Counted from the first letter of the stretch, positions 12,501 to 23,280 are shown. The stretch is 64,000 bases of DNA from Cyrtodaria siliqua (GCA_037043455.1 JAWPHD010001830.1:228382-292381); one strand, 5' to 3'. Notes: generated by a model not told the origin, from the sequence alone. Program-made: numbers and translations.

Positions 12501-14637
12501 TAGATATTATATTACTACCAAGTATACTGTCCAAATTATTGCGTATTTAACCAAAAGTGAGGCATGCATCAGAACTGACATTTCTACATTTTGACTTGGC
12601 TTCAAGTACAATTTGTTTTACCATTCATTTCAAATGTTCATGTCCATGAGTTAACCAACTTTTTTATTTCTTTAAGACTTGGTGTATGATGTGGGTAGTG
12701 ATTACAATCGTGCCGTATGGCCTACTCATCTCAGAAACAAACCTGAATCTCAACTGGGCCACTCTGGGCATAACGATTTTCATGTGTCCTTTTCTCATTC
12801 CGCTCTTCTTAACCATCACTTGGTCAAAGTCGACTTCACATGGCATCGTGGCAGGTAAGCAGAAGCTGTTGCATATACACTCAAGTGATATGAAAACGCA
12901 ACACGGGAATTTCCCCTATATATTGTATATACTGCACACTTAATTGCACATAATATTCCAAAGAAATCCCAAGATGTTTTTTAAAAAGAAAGTTGCAGTT
13001 AACTAGAGAAAGGACACAACTGTGATGTTGTAGACGTTTTAATCACACTACACTTTGTAACAAGAACTTCATAAATGTTGAAGTAGCTCTTTCAAAAATT
13101 GAGCTAGTTCAGTACTGTATTTAATGTAAATAGCTTGCAAAATGTTGCATCCTAAGTTTGCTCACATGATTGATCCAAACGCGTTCTCTGTGAATAATTA
13201 AACATTGAAGGAATACTATTTGCTGTATTATTTGTTGTTTTAGTATTTTTTCCAAAAGGAAAGGTCTTACGTAGCCATGTACCATTCGATTAAAAGCAGC
13301 ATATTGTACATACAATATATAGCGGAAATTCGCGTGTTGCGTTTTCATATCACTTGAGTGTATTATATTTTATTCATGCAGCTGAATACGTTTTTAAAAG
13401 TAACTCATACTTAATTCAATTTAAGGCATGCACGGAAGACTATAAACAAATAAATTGTGCTAATGTGTTCTTATAATTTATCCTACGTGTTAAGAGTAAT
13501 AAAGAGTATGCATTTGCAACATGTAATTTTCGTACGTATCTGAGCGATAGTTGGCTTATGTAAAATACAAAATATACAACCGGTCAAACAGTTTCTTACA
13601 TAAAAAAGTAGATTTAAAAGTCGAACAGGAAATGTAGCATTCAATGACCGCAATCAAACACATAGAGAAACAAACGAAACTTACAATTGACAATAGGGCT
13701 ACAGCCTTGGAACGGTGAGTGGAGAAAAGGCCGCTGGGGGTTTCAATCATGTTTTACTCACTCTTTCTCTATCGCCATCCAAATAAACCGGAACAGTGTA
13801 AATATAAGTTAAATTTGAAATAAGATATTTAGAGATATTTTGGAATATATTTCTATCAGTTGGTTTCCATTTTCTCTACTCGGTATGAAACACTGTGATC
13901 TAAGTCTATACTATAAAAGCCTAAAAGTCTACATACTAGACGATATAAAAATATGGCTAGTTGAGACGTGACATTAGACGTTTCTGTTAGTACTAAATAG
14001 ATATTCAACTATCATATATATTCCAGGTGGTATTGTAGGCCTAGTGGCCTCGATTGCTGGCATGCTAATTATGGGGTCTACGTACGAGGACGGACTTGAC
14101 GATTTCTTTGTGAACACGGTACAAGACTACAGTCTGCTATGTGCGATGATTAGTGGGTTCGTTGTGAGTGGTGGAATATGTGTAGGTGTATCTTTATGCA
14201 CGCATAAGATCAAGAACGCAACAGACACAGAGAAGGAATGGGCAAAAACTATAAACATTGACAACCCGTTGAGTCCATTCCGTCTTGTATATGAGGAAGA
14301 GTTACGGGATGTTGGTGCTGGTCCCGTTATTACGGCTGCTACAATGGACAAAGTGTTCCGCAAAACCAAAATTGTTGGCCTCATTGCAGTTGTTATCGGT
14401 TTGATTTTAGTTGCAATAGTCACGGCTTTTGCGCTTAGTATACACATTTTGACCGAGGAGGAATTTGCAATTTGGCTCCGTGTGTTTCAGATATGGGTTT
14501 TTGTTGGCACCGTTCTTGTGGTATTTGTACCGCCTATAGAAGAAGGGATGCAAATTTGGAGAAAGTATACTGATAATAAAGCAAAGAAAAAATACACACC
14601 AACTCAACCTATTTTTCTCCTCTCAGAGAAAATGTAA
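2938..14637 (+). CDS. DUR3: DUR3-like urea/polyol symporter, 3' five exons (partial gene)
   Basis: Exons 2938-3574, 5658-5823, 6657-6882, 12677-12854 and 14027-14637 join in frame (1818 nt, 605 codons plus TAA) with GT-AG borders. The product is a polytopic membrane transporter of the sodium:solute symporter family. In fungi and plants DUR3 imports urea, and in some cases polyamines, with H+. Diagnostic blocks are IAYARFGKVAHI, GGLGTTFYISYFNT, GYITPFVMNYVLG and MALMSTGSGEIMAISS. DUR3 proteins are about 650-750 aa, so roughly 100-130 N-terminal residues are missing. They would be encoded upstream of the window, or have been lost. Introns contain a Ty3/Gypsy element and Penelope-like fragments. 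An AATAAA lies 45 bp after the stop. Confidence 0.88.
3575..5215. other. DUR3 intron A-B, mostly unassigned
   Basis: No gene is recognised. The 3710-3960 stretch is more GC-rich than its surroundings and may be a dispersed repeat or retroposed fragment, but no family is assigned. The remaining sequence is AT-rich. Confidence 0.4.
5215..5625 (-). mobile_element. Penelope-like element 3' fragment
   Basis: Read on the - strand, this begins at the coding end of the element (the complement of GTAGACGTCATCAT corresponds to the terminal MMTST-stop seen at 24078). It continues through the 3' untranslated tail shared with 23570-24075 and 20170-20620. It lies inside the DUR3 intron between exons A and B. 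Confidence 0.65.
5658..5823 (+). CDS. DUR3: DUR3-like exon B
   Basis: The acceptor is TTGTTTCAG and the donor CAG/GTATGC. It encodes GYITPFVMNYVLGETGGYLL, then MALMSTGSGEIMAISSIIVY. This is the conserved SSS helix containing the STGSGE motif characteristic of DUR3. It ends at INPFR, in the cytoplasmic loop. Confidence 0.9.
6657..6882 (+). CDS. DUR3: DUR3-like exon C (cysteine-rich cytoplasmic loop)
   Basis: The acceptor is TTTTCTGCAG and the donor AAG/GTAATA. About 75 residues are hydrophilic and rich in Cys: CILC, CSC, CKAC and a final YTCPTHGQYRHY. The paired CxxC motifs could bind a metal or form disulphides; that function is inferred, not known. Flanking phases match exons B and D. Confidence 0.85.
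6970..7180. repeat. Tandem repeat (~120 bp unit), left half
   Basis: Two diverged units share the core TTGGCATTGTAAATCTAAAC followed by AATCAAATTCATTG. The same repeat continues at 11415-11640, so the Ty3/Gypsy element split a once continuous array. Confidence 0.75.
7181..7359 (-). repeat. 3' LTR of Ty3/Gypsy element
   Basis: This 179-bp repeat matches 11220-11414 with about 85% identity by eye. Read on the - strand it begins TGTTTGGATATG and ends CGAAACA, the usual TG...CA termini. Confidence 0.88.
7360..7375 (-). promoter_or_regulatory. Polypurine tract
   Basis: On the - strand AAGTGGGGGAGG immediately precedes the 3' LTR. This is the priming site for plus-strand DNA synthesis in LTR retrotransposons. 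Confidence 0.75.
7537..8317 (-). pseudogene. Gypsy integrase remnant
   Basis: A zinc-binding region (QQCIFCQELKS) leads to the catalytic core, with VAADICVENKHYVIVMDYYS around the first catalytic Asp, then FEHWGDSDELVQ. The second half of the core is shortened. The C-terminal tail (7537-7809) keeps VHYRTRYGRLVK, typical of Gypsy integrase ends. Stops and frame changes occur throughout. Confidence 0.8.
8372..8952 (-). pseudogene. Gypsy RNase H and linker remnant
   Basis: The 8952-8566 stretch encodes FCLRTLTEAEKKWTQIELKC and FRLITDHKPLVPLI, blocks of the Ty3/Gypsy RNase H domain. 8569-8372 continues into the linker before integrase (RLKLIQDAAQNDPYNQTI). It is disrupted between the two parts. 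Confidence 0.82.
9017..9840 (-). pseudogene. Gypsy reverse transcriptase remnant
   Basis: The N-terminal part near 9840 reads DMVKDSVIEMVTEP. 9701-9504 gives VFSKLDASNGFHQLPLD and FIIPFGCYAFRR. 9382-9017 gives LKLNRQKCLFRQPRIEYFGH and VIGLINYLGRYVDSFS. The catalytic pair is present as IDDIIVY near 9425. The domain order is complete but several frameshifts and stops interrupt it. Confidence 0.88.
10490..10710 (-). pseudogene. Gypsy aspartic protease remnant
   Basis: The - strand reads PWIINLDICKSKVPTEIDTR and LSYLSLKQRSTSSVLKSPM. The protease active-site triad DTG appears as DTR, a loss-of-function change. It sits just after the gag zinc knuckle, as expected. Confidence 0.65.
10780..11000 (-). 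pseudogene. Gypsy gag C-terminal remnant with zinc knuckle
   Basis: On the - strand the reading frame changes but gives ILKSFGLNNHEAKNVDVVV, then RKCGNKNHFAVVCETK. The latter is the end of a CCHC nucleic-acid-binding knuckle common in invertebrate Gypsy gag proteins. Upstream gag is not clearly readable. Confidence 0.6.
11206..11219 (-). promoter_or_regulatory. Primer-binding site complementary to tRNA-Leu
   Basis: On the - strand TGGTGTCAGAAGTG directly follows the 5' LTR. It is complementary to the 3' end of leucine tRNAs and is the primer site of many echinoderm and mollusc Gypsy elements. Confidence 0.8.
11220..11414 (-). repeat. 5' LTR of Ty3/Gypsy element
   Basis: It matches 7181-7359, with a small extra segment (GGCGGCAAGTGGG region). 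The divergence between the two LTRs shows the insertion is not recent. Confidence 0.88.
11415..11640. repeat. Tandem repeat (~120 bp unit), right half
   Basis: Continuation of the array at 6970-7180, with the same TTGGCATTTTAAATCTAAAC and AATCAAATTCATTG cores. Confidence 0.75.
12677..12854 (+). CDS. DUR3: DUR3-like exon D
   Basis: The acceptor is TTTCTTTAAG and the donor GCAG/GTAAGC. It encodes two hydrophobic helices (MMWVVITIVPYGLLI and WATLGITIFMCPFLIPLFLT) joined by a short loop. It ends in KSTSHGIVAG, which continues into exon E. The intron before it (6883-12676) carries the Ty3/Gypsy insertion. Confidence 0.88.
12872..13365. repeat. Foldback of a dispersed repeat
   Basis: The sequence at 12872-12935 (ATATGAAAACGCAACACG...) recurs inverted at 13295-13362. 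The inner right arm also matches 17690-17960 over about 250 bp in the opposite orientation. It is an unassigned interspersed repeat family. The foldback begins only 18 bp after DUR3 exon D. Confidence 0.7.
13605..13825 (-). mobile_element. Penelope-like 3' tail fragment
   Basis: It shares the tail CATTCAATGACCGCAATCAA, then GACAATAGGGCTACAGCCTT, then the segment around GGTGAGTGG, with the fragments at 23080-23280 and 23570-23850. No coding part remains. Confidence 0.6.
14027..14637 (+). CDS. DUR3: DUR3-like terminal exon E
   Basis: The acceptor is ATATATTCCAG; the stop TAA is at 14635-14637. It encodes GGIVGLVASIAGMLIMGSTY, a helix (LLCAMISGFVVSGGICVGVS), a charged loop (IKNATDTEKEWAKTI, then NPLSPFRLVYEEEL), and two last helices before a short Lys-rich tail. 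Decayed relatives of this exon occur at 15905-16330 and 29925-30715. Confidence 0.9.
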
Positions 14638-14681
14638 TGATATGAAAATTATTTCATAAAATTTCTAAAACGGTGTGTGAA

Positions 14682-14687
14682 ATAAAT
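14682..14687 (+). terminator. Polyadenylation signal of DUR3-like gene
   Basis: AATAAA lies 45 bp downstream of the stop codon at 14637 and is the first canonical signal on this strand. Confidence 0.6.
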
Positions 14688-15114
14688 GTTTTCGTAGCAC
14701 ACCCATTGCAGAACAGGAAATGTAGCGGCCAGTAAATAATTGTCGTTTTTTTATAAAAAGGGCATGCTCTACAAAAGGGCATTTTTACTAAGTTAGAGTT
14801 CCGTTTTTGTTCATTTTGATTTATTTGTTACATATTTTAAGGATTGTCATGTTAAAATAATGAGTTTTAATATTTGTTGCTTATTTAGAAATGAGTAAAT
14901 TAATACAACGTTTTGGCATTTCACTGTTTGTGTTTTTAAAGGGAGCATTCATACAGGAATATACAACCTTTCCGTAGAGTTTTGGCAACAAATGGGCTAT
15001 TAGTGAAGAGATCGTAAGTTATTCGTTTTTAAAATCGACCTAGATCTGAATGACCAAATTGCATTTTTATTTCATGACATACACAACACAATGCAAAACA
15101 GAATTATCGTGTCA

Positions 15115-15420
15115 TTAACGCTGCCTTGTTTGTTAGAGAATATTACCTTTCGGGATATTTTTATTTACACTGTCCCGTTTAATGGGATGACAGTATGGTA
15201 AGAGTGATGTTTGGTGCACCCTAGAACCTGGTTTAAACACCCAGCGGCTTTTTTTGTGTCACTAACCGTTTCAAGGCGGTAGCCCTATTGCCAACCTTTT
15301 TATGTTTATGATGTCATATCTTGCCTTGTATTCATATTTATAGTTGTTGTTTGTTTCTGTGCGTGTTTGTGGTATTTGAATGATACATTTCTACTTTTAA
15401 ATTTATATCTACTCTTACAC
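15115..15420 (+). mobile_element. Penelope-like 3' tail fragment
   Basis: The + strand carries GTCCCGTTTAATGGGATGAC, then TGGTGCACCCTAGAACCTGG, then AGGCGGTAGCCCTATTG. These are in the same order as the tail after the coding end at 20170-20620. Confidence 0.65.
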
Positions 15421-15904
15421 ATATAACTCGTCTTAATGTAAATTATTTTCTCTCAGTTAATTACATAATTAGCAATTATTTTCTTTTGGAGTGCGCCGAA
15501 AAACGTACGGTATTTTAAAACGGGCTTTGACCTTTTCGCCGTTGCAAATTTTCACCTCGGAAGGACATTACTTGGAGTTTCAGATTTGCAAATTTTTAAG
15601 GACGCGGAGAGACATTTTTCACTAAAACTAGACTTGTTTGGTGTCAAAATATTTGTGGCCATAAATCAGCATTACTATTTGCAAAGACTGGTTGTATAGG
15701 TATGACACTACAAAGTCCTTCCCATTACCCTCTGAAATAGGGATTTTAAAAGAAAATGTCAGAGAGAATGTCAGTATCAGACTTGCATTTAAGAGTATGT
15801 GGGATGTATTATTCATTTAGTGCTATTAAATTAATGTATGACGCCACAACTATTTTCATTTGATTGTATACAGATCAATGTACTTGTTATACAGATCAAT
15901 AAAC

Positions 15905-16330
15905 TTGTCTGTTTCATGCTTTCTGTGTGTTATGCGATATGAGCGCTGTGCTGTTGTGCACGAATAAGGAATGAATTAAAGCAAGAAGCATGCATAGACA
16001 ACCCGGAGAAGGAACGAGCAAATTGATGAACTAATCAACCCGTTTAGTTCATTACGACTTGCATGTGTGATCTGTTATTATCTGTACAATAACTAACAGT
16101 GTTTTCTGACAAGCCTGAATTCGAATCGATTTTCCAACCCGTATTTAGCTCTTGTTTTGCTTACTAGCGTATAAGTGTATTATTTACTTAGTCTCTGACT
16201 TTTAAATCATGTTTATGTATCTATATATGTTATCGTAAATAAAGCACGTGCATTATATGATGGAAGGCGTTCGTCATTCCTTTCATATAATAATCAAAAC
16301 GATTCATTGACTGTATACTATTTTTAGTCT
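15905..16330 (+). pseudogene. Decayed copy of DUR3 exon E
   Basis: The stretch GTGCACGAATAAG...GACAACCCG...CAACCCGTTTAGTTCATT aligns with exon E at about 14195-14290. The later GTGTTTTCTGACAAGC and ACTAGCGTATA match the part that encodes VFRKTK and the next helix. It shares its 3' flank (AAAGCACGTGCATTATATGA, then GTTCGTCATTC) with 31855-31935. It is full of indels and has no ORF. Confidence 0.65.
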
Positions 16331-16339
16331 TATTAAAAT

Positions 16340-17510
16340 CGTGGATTCAGTGATGTCGTATGAAATAATGTTATCAAACTTCCAGCTACTGACCTACATC
16401 AACACATGTAACACTCCCATTTACATGTCGTTTTTAGTTACTAAACATGTCTACGTTTTTCTAAGTTTGTTTACAACAACTGATATGTGATCGTATAGCT
16501 TAGACATTTTCCACTATTACTTGATACCATAACAGGTAGATGGTAGATAACTGAAATTATAAACACGACTATTAGACTTTGTCCATGACAGTAACATGTG
16601 AGATTATCATGAACGTATATTTAATGAAGCAAAACCCTGGTAACCATGTCGCTTTTTTGTTACATTCGTCCCATTTATTAAAGAAATAATTGCACAATTA
16701 AAGACAAAGATATTTTTAACTTAAATCTACATATTGGCAATGTTACTTAATATGCGGAACCCTCTATTGTAATATTGTATGTGGAACCCTGTTGTGTTAA
16801 ATGCCACAACCTTAACAAACGAAATATTATCCATCAGAATTGTATAAACCGACTCACTACTCTAATGTCAAATACTAGAGTTAATATTTGTGTGCATCAG
16901 TGCCACTATTTATTCTGTTACTCTTCATTTTACTTCCAGTTACTTTATCTACAAATTTAAAGTAGTTTATTATAAAAGTTCTACTGATATGTCAGTGTTT
17001 TGTGACTTGTGGAAAAACGGGTTTGAAGTCTGTCATCATTATGCTTTTTGATCAATTGACAGCGTATATACAAGAGCAAAAATAGAATCAAAATAAGAGG
17101 TGAACGGTGGTCAATTGTGGTATTTTCAAAAGTTCTATGTGATACAAGAATGAAAAAAATGCCAGATATGTGGACAATCGTTATTGAATATATGACAAAG
17201 TCTAGAAAAAAAGTAATTCGTTCTATTTTCTATATGCTGAAATATTACCAAACCGACTCCTTTTATTTGAAGACATATAGTTCATCTCCCTTGAATGTGC
17301 GATTTTATCGATTCTGTCTAGCTCTGTACAATTGCAAGGTATAAAGTTACTTGCTTCCGGAAAACTCAAACATTTTCCCGAGTGCGTACCTCTTTGACAT
17401 ACGCTTTACATGGTTATACATATTGAATGACAAATAAAAATCGATACCAATAATGGTACTTTGCTGGTGTAGTAGCGCTATAATTATGGCGTCTAATTAG
17501 AACAATTTTT
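16340..17510. other. Unassigned intergenic DNA
   Basis: AT-rich, with only short chance ORFs. No gene or repeat family is recognised. Confidence 0.4.
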
Positions 17511-17524
17511 ATATCAACACTAGT

Positions 17525-17645
17525 TTAAAGTGAGGTTTGGTACTCCCTAGATCCTGGTTTAAACCTTTTCGGCATTTAATTGCACCGCTGTCCGTTCCAA
17601 GGCCGTACCCCAATAATAAACTCTGGTATGTGATTGGTGTCTCAC
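17525..17645 (+). mobile_element. Penelope-like 3' tail fragment
   Basis: A short diverged piece of the shared tail (AGTGAGGTTTGGTACTCCCT and GTCCGTTCCAAGGCCGTA). Confidence 0.5.
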
Positions 17646-17689
17646 GCTTTACGTTCAATTTCATATACTAAAGGAAAAAAGAAGCTCAA

Positions 17690-17960
17690 CTGGGGAATTT
17701 CCGCTATATATTGTATGTAAAATATGCTGCTGTTAATCGAATGGTTCATGGCTACATCAGACATTATTTCTTTCAGAAATAAGACTAAAACACAACATAC
17801 AACGCCAATTGTTATCTATTCAAAGTTTCATTATTGATAGAATACGCGTTTGACCAAGCAAATGAGCAAACTTAGGATATCAATTTTTTCAAATCTCTTT
17901 ACGTTAAATACAGTTTTGAAAAGGCTCAAATTTGCCCAGCGGAACTTCAAAAGTCTCCCC
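17690..17960 (+). repeat. Dispersed repeat related to 13060-13350
   Basis: The core GAATTTCCGCTATATATTGT, then TTAATCGAATGGT, then TGAGCAAACTTAGGAT matches the reverse complement of 13140-13345. Function unknown. Confidence 0.65.
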
Positions 17961-18009
17961 ATGCTACGAATCAGTAGTGTTATTTTTTACTGGTCCTTTG
18001 TGACCAACG

Positions 18010-18165
18010 GGCCCAATATAGGTGGCCTTGAAGTAGAATACCGCTTAAGTCGGTGCTAGGGGGCGTGAGAGGTGTTGCTTCTTACATTACTTCTCATGTA
18101 CAGACTCAATAAAACCGAGTCTGCTGCTTTATTCTCTTAACTGTGTTTGTTGCTCCCAAAGGATC
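18010..18165 (-). repeat. Two-hairpin dispersed element, copy 1
   Basis: On the - strand stem 1 (CAGACTC with GAGTCTG, 18123-18101) is followed by stem 2 (GAGAAGT with ACACCTCTC) and the conserved ACGCCCCCTAGCACCGAC. Related copies are at 23285-23460, 28235-28385, 32335-32510 and 54322-54435. Confidence 0.75.
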
Positions 18166-18589
18166 ACCTTTATCAGTATTTATTTATGAATTTCAAAGTG
18201 TAATGTGAATACAGCGCAGTTTTGTCCTTTCTCTAACTAGCTGCAGCCCTTATTTTATGCGAAAACCTTAGGTTTTCCTGGAATATTACGTTGAATTAAG
18301 TGTGGTAATTTATTCCCAGACGGTATGAGGACATAATTGTATTTAGTAATTTTGAAATATGGCAGATGTTCTGGACGAATAGATAATAAATTCAGGAACT
18401 GGTTATTCTAGTTGTTGAACGACATGTAACGAACATTATTGTTTAATTAGATATTTATTTAAATGGTCCAATCCGAGCTAATTTTTGTTGTGTCACGTTA
18501 TTAAACAATATTAAACGGCTTCCAGGATCGTTTTCTAATGTTTAATATTAACATCTGTTTAATGTTTAATGTTTTTCGCAACTTGTAAC

Positions 18590-20620
18590 TAAAAGAGACG
18601 AACTGATCGCGGCCGCGTTGTCAGAATTAAGTGTAAAAGAACAGGTGTGTGTTTCAATAGAGACGCGTATAAGAAGGAACACGCAGATGGAATGATGTGC
18701 TTCATACAGGTAATTCACTTTTTTCCAGTTTGTTGGTTGTTGGATATTGTTCAAAATTCGTTTTGTTATCACGTGTAACAATGTCAGTCGCTTATCTACA
18801 TACAAGTTTAAACTATTTGCTTTCTTTCTCACTTCTTTGTCCATGTCGTCGCTTAAGATGATCTTTGCTCGTACATATCCCATTGATAAATATGCTTCCA
18901 TAATTCAAAGCTATAAACAACATGTTCTTCGACCGCATATTGACAAGGATTCTGACAAAGTCAGACATTTTCTAAACATACTATATCTTATCAGCGGTAT
19001 TGAGGAATGTGACTGTAAAAATTCAATTGTTTCTATGCTCCGGCTGGTCATGTCATAACTGGTAATATTGAAATTATAGATACACGTATTCGTCATTTGT
19101 TTTCTAAAGTTTTGAAGTATAGATATTTCCTTCAGTGATAAATATTGATGCTAGTCGTGTTTAGATATCCCAAAACCCGAACTCACTTATACTTAAAAAA
19201 CGTATATTCTTACAATCATAGATACTCGTATTAACTTTTATACAGCTAAAAGTCGATATACAAGTCGAACAGGAAATGCAGCATTCAACGACCACAGACA
19301 ACCAAAAAGACGCACAGAAACAAACAATAATTACAAAGATGAATAAACAACGTAGATTTTCGTTTTATAATTTGAAATCGGGAAATCAGGAATTTCATAA
19401 CAAATTTGTATTCGTTCCTGCAGATAAAGCAATTAATAATTGTATCATTGTAATTACGTCAGTGTTTTATTTTTAGAACTTAGGAGCACTAAGTAGTATA
19501 ATCTAGTTCAATCTACAGAGGAGTGTGGTGTTTGCACGCCTATAACTCGACAAGCAAAAGAAACTTCCAACTATATAATGGATTCCAAAATTACATCTTA
19601 TTAAATCTCGTTTTATTTCTAATTCTAGTGACTGTACTTGAGACTTCTTTTCTTGATTTGCATTTCTCATTGCAAATGGAGAAATAATAAGCACAATTTT
19701 TGACAAGATAGAATATTTCAATTTCGATATCGTTAATTATCCATCATATGGGGTATATGTTTCTTAACTTATTTCTAGATAGCTTGTAGTCGAGCTGAGA
19801 ACTTTAATATTTGTAACATTCGTATAAGTAAAACGTTACTCCCTCAGTTACCACAAACTTCGAAAACCTTTGCAAAATGTTATTATCGTAACACTGATCT
19901 GATTTTAAAATATAAAAGTAATTTGAGAGATCTTCTGCGACAAGGGCTATCACAACCTGACCTCTTTGGTGACGTGATTTACAATATTCGTAACATACTT
20001 TGTCATGAATACTTTCATGCAATCTGTATTAAACTTGTTAAAAAGCTTATCAAACGAGTCTATCATTGTGCAACGCACTGCATGTTTAGTGGTTGACCCT
20101 ATTACAGTTCGCTACTATTCTTGTTTCTTTGACTGTGTGATGACCGGACATATTGTGCACCCCATGATGACGTCTACCTAAATCCTTAGAGGACGGTTAC
20201 GTTTGAAGTTTGTCTCCAATCTTGCGCTATCGTGGCCTTAATGGTTTATTTTCTTGTTACTCTTCCTTTTGTTATATATTCATATATACATGATCATCTT
20301 TATGTTATACTTATATCGCCTATTAATGCTGCCTAATTTGCTAGAGTTTACAGCATGTATTTACACTGTATCGTTTTATTGGGATGACAATAGGGTAATA
20401 GTGAGGTTTGGTGCACCATAGAGCCTAGAGCCATTTTTTGCCATTGACATATCTAAAGTGATGACCCTATTGTATGTTTGTGATGTCATATACCTTGCCT
20501 TTATTCATCATTGTACTTGTTGTTTGTTTATATGCGTGTTTTGGTTGACTGTGGGCCTTGAATGCTGCATTTCATGTTCGACTTTTATCTTTGCTTTTAA
20601 TAATGCCATACGTCGAGTTA
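18590..20620 (+). mobile_element. Penelope-like retroelement, truncated and broken
   Basis: The + strand holds RT-polyprotein pieces in order: SYKQHVLRPHIDKDSDKVRH (about 18910), GHVITGNIEIIDTRIRHLFS (about 19050), NLKSGNQEFHNKFVFVPADK (about 19370), and KSNLRDLLRQGLSQPDLFGD (about 19910). The 3' tail follows to about 20620. The catalytic RT core between VPADKA and the C-terminal part is deleted. A - strand tail of the same family (19250-19335) interrupts it. The blocks match what I remember of bivalve Penelope-type RT ORFs. Confidence 0.65.
18747..20080 (+). pseudogene. Penelope-like polyprotein remnants
   Basis: At least four frames are needed to read the protein. The N-terminal part is open at 18747-19058 and ends in CDCKNS. 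The phrase FVFVPADKAINN at about 19400-19440 precedes the usual start of the RT domain. The last block (RQGLSQPDLFGDVIYNIRNI) ends in stops at about 20075. The element would encode an RT used for target-primed insertion; this copy cannot. Confidence 0.6.
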
Positions 20621-20639
20621 TCGGGATTGATATTTGTTA

Positions 20640-23070
20640 AAACCTACCCACTTCCACGATAGGCACACTCTTGCAGAAGACATTGCATCCTTTGGAGGCC
20701 ATCTGGATGCATTATGGGTGTTGATCAAAATACGAATAATACCATCGAAATGTTTTTCAGTTTCCTATTCAATTCCCTAAACTAAGTCCCATGATCAATT
20801 ATATTTAATTATTGTAAATTAACTAGTTTGGTCTGAAAACATAGACGCCTCGGCTAGGGTTTGTTGTATACATATCAATATTAAACGAGATGGTGCATTA
20901 AAGCTCTTGTGAATTCTTCCTTTGCGATAGAAGTATACTCATTTGAATTATATGTACAACTTTTAGAAATATACAAACTATTTCAATCTATATTCCTGAT
21001 TAACCAAACAGAAACCAGCCGAGTTTTCCAAACATTTCATAAACAATATTTAAACGGAATTAAATTAATGTATATGCATATTCCATATGAAAGTGAAGCA
21101 CATTATCATCATTTTATTCTGACTGACACCGAACATCCTTCCAAATCGCTTCTAGTCCCTTTCAATTGAAAAATGATACTGGATTAATAACTCGAGAAGC
21201 TATTTGTATTGCTTGATAAAATAAATGCTTCAAATTTGTTGTGTACCCCATTAAGTCTGGACTCCTCAGTACCACAAGATGTGGTACATATCCGTATCGT
21301 GGTTCTGTTTTCAAAAGGAAGCTTTAAGGTCTGAAATTTGAGTTCACCATACATGTTGAATTCAATGGGCGTACAATCATAAATTAACTTTGGGGCGTAA
21401 CCGCATGTTAATGTGTAAAATGAATTTCCTTGTAAATACATGTAAGGGGTAATTGTGAGGATCATTCATTAAAACAGGCAGGTTCAAGAGAGAAAATGAT
21501 CATCAAACTTTGTCAATTTGAAGTCGTACCCCTAGACCCTCAACGAAAAGTCTGATGTACCCGTTTTAGTTTGGTGGTGGTCATGCTGTCAAGTATATCA
21601 CTAGACAATTATTTTGATACTATTCATTAAATAAGATATAGGGTCCTAAATAAACCACAACGTCCAAACGCAATAGCATCGTAGGTCCGCACTGTACTAC
21701 AAAAAAGGAGCATTATTTAATTAATTATACAATGAAAAAGACAAAATACAACAGAAAGGCCGTTTAAGACACAATTCTTGCTTCAGCGCCCAAATAGACA
21801 AAAAAGCGTAAACAAAACTACATCCCATCAAAAGGAATTCTCCAACAATAAAGTCCACATCCAAATACTCTTAATTCGTGTATAGCGTTTATTATTGTTC
21901 AGCCAAAGCTCGTTTTGTTTTAGATTTCTTGGTGTCTGTTGTCCGTGTTGTTGGGGACGTCCTTTGTTGATGCAGAAGGAACAACCATTCATAATACAGC
22001 AGCCGAGAATGAAACTTCCTGTAAAGTTCTTGGTGAACTCTGGCGTATCAAAGTAAGTTAGAAATAGTGTCAGCAAATGGAATGCTCTTATTGTTTAAGC
22101 CTTTTTATTGGTATTTGAATGTTTGACTGGCGATTAACGTCATGTTAATACATGTTCGGCTATATATGACTGTCTTTAGTGGTACAGGCAGATCACCCCT
22201 TCATTCATCATTCAGCACTATATACCTCAAGCTATCAGTAAAACTCGACATTGTTTTACTGCATCCCTATGCAGGTTGTTTAAATAACTCCGAAGAAGCA
22301 AAACAATGTAAAAATTGTCATCTTTCTTTATAATAACTATATATCAATAACCGTTTTTTAACTAGTTATCTAATCATGTTATTGGATAAAGTACTACTGT
22401 ACTGCTATGATCTCTCATTGTGAACATGTGTCAAATAACACATCAGTTTCACAATAGATGCATCAGGTGTTATGCTAGGTCAACTTCTAATGACATGTGC
22501 ATGTTTTAATCATATGTATTAAAGATAATGCCATGTTGTCATTCATATCTAGGCCCAAAACAACAACTTATGTTCTCATCACAAATGCCCATATGCTGCC
22601 AAAAAATCCAGAGAAAAGCAGTGGTCATGTATCTTCTAAGAAAGAACTTGTCTCATGAACGAATGCTGCCTTTAAAAACATAAACACTGAGATGCCAACA
22701 TATTGTATTCATACACTAATTTCCATATAACCAAAAATAAAATAAAATCCAAACTGACAATTTTAACACGTCAATGCTTGAAAAATGCAACAAATGTATC
22801 AACAATTTGATATAAACCAAAAATGCCAATTTAAATAAGTGAAAATGCCTTTTTTACAAAAAAGAAAGAAAATTATTTACTGACGGCAATTATGCGACTA
22901 CATGCGAGACAATGGGTGTGCTACACCTAAACATGTACTCATGACCACTTTGAGTTTTTCGAAAGCGGGTACCTTCCTACCTTACACTTTTGAAGAGCTC
23001 GACAAATCGCTCATTCAAGGGAGATAACCCATATTTCTTAAAAATGACTGCGAATTGCTATTATATCAAA
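20640..23070. other. Unassigned intergenic DNA
   Basis: No gene is recognised. ORFs at 20909-21169 (+), 21184-21465 (-) and 21828-22076 (-) lack known motifs. The last has a Cys-rich stretch (GCCIMNGCSFCIN) but no clear splice sites. A single unit related to the 60.4-kb minisatellite lies at about 21660-21705. Confidence 0.4.
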
Positions 23071-23079
23071 TGTAGATAT

Positions 23080-23280
23080 AACAATCGAAAGGAAAGGTAG
23101 CATTCAAGGACGACAGTCAACCACAAATACACACAGTAACACAGAACAGTTTTATAGATGAATAAAAGGCAAAATAAGATATAAATCACAAACACAAAAG
23201 GGTTGACAATAGTGCTACCGCCTTGGAATGGTCAGTGGCAAAAAAGGCCGCTGGGGGTTTAAGCTTGACTTTGCTGTGCC
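23080..23280 (-). mobile_element. Penelope-like 3' tail fragment
   Basis: Shared tail blocks GCATTCAAGGACGACAGTCA and GACAATAGTGCTACCGCCTT are in the same orientation as 23570-23850. It abuts a two-hairpin element on its right. Confidence 0.65.

Noticed and set aside
14127..14607. Two - strand ORFs opposite DUR3 exon E
   Set aside because: Antisense shadows of the coding exon, with no splice sites or domains of their own.
15115..20620. Hammerhead ribozyme in the Penelope-like tails
   Set aside because: Some Penelope-like elements carry hammerheads, but I see no CUGANGA...GAAA core in the tail copies here.
21184..21465. 93-codon - strand ORF as a real gene
   Set aside because: No signal, domain, splice partner or similarity that I recognise. 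The length is within chance for this composition and flanks are unremarkable.
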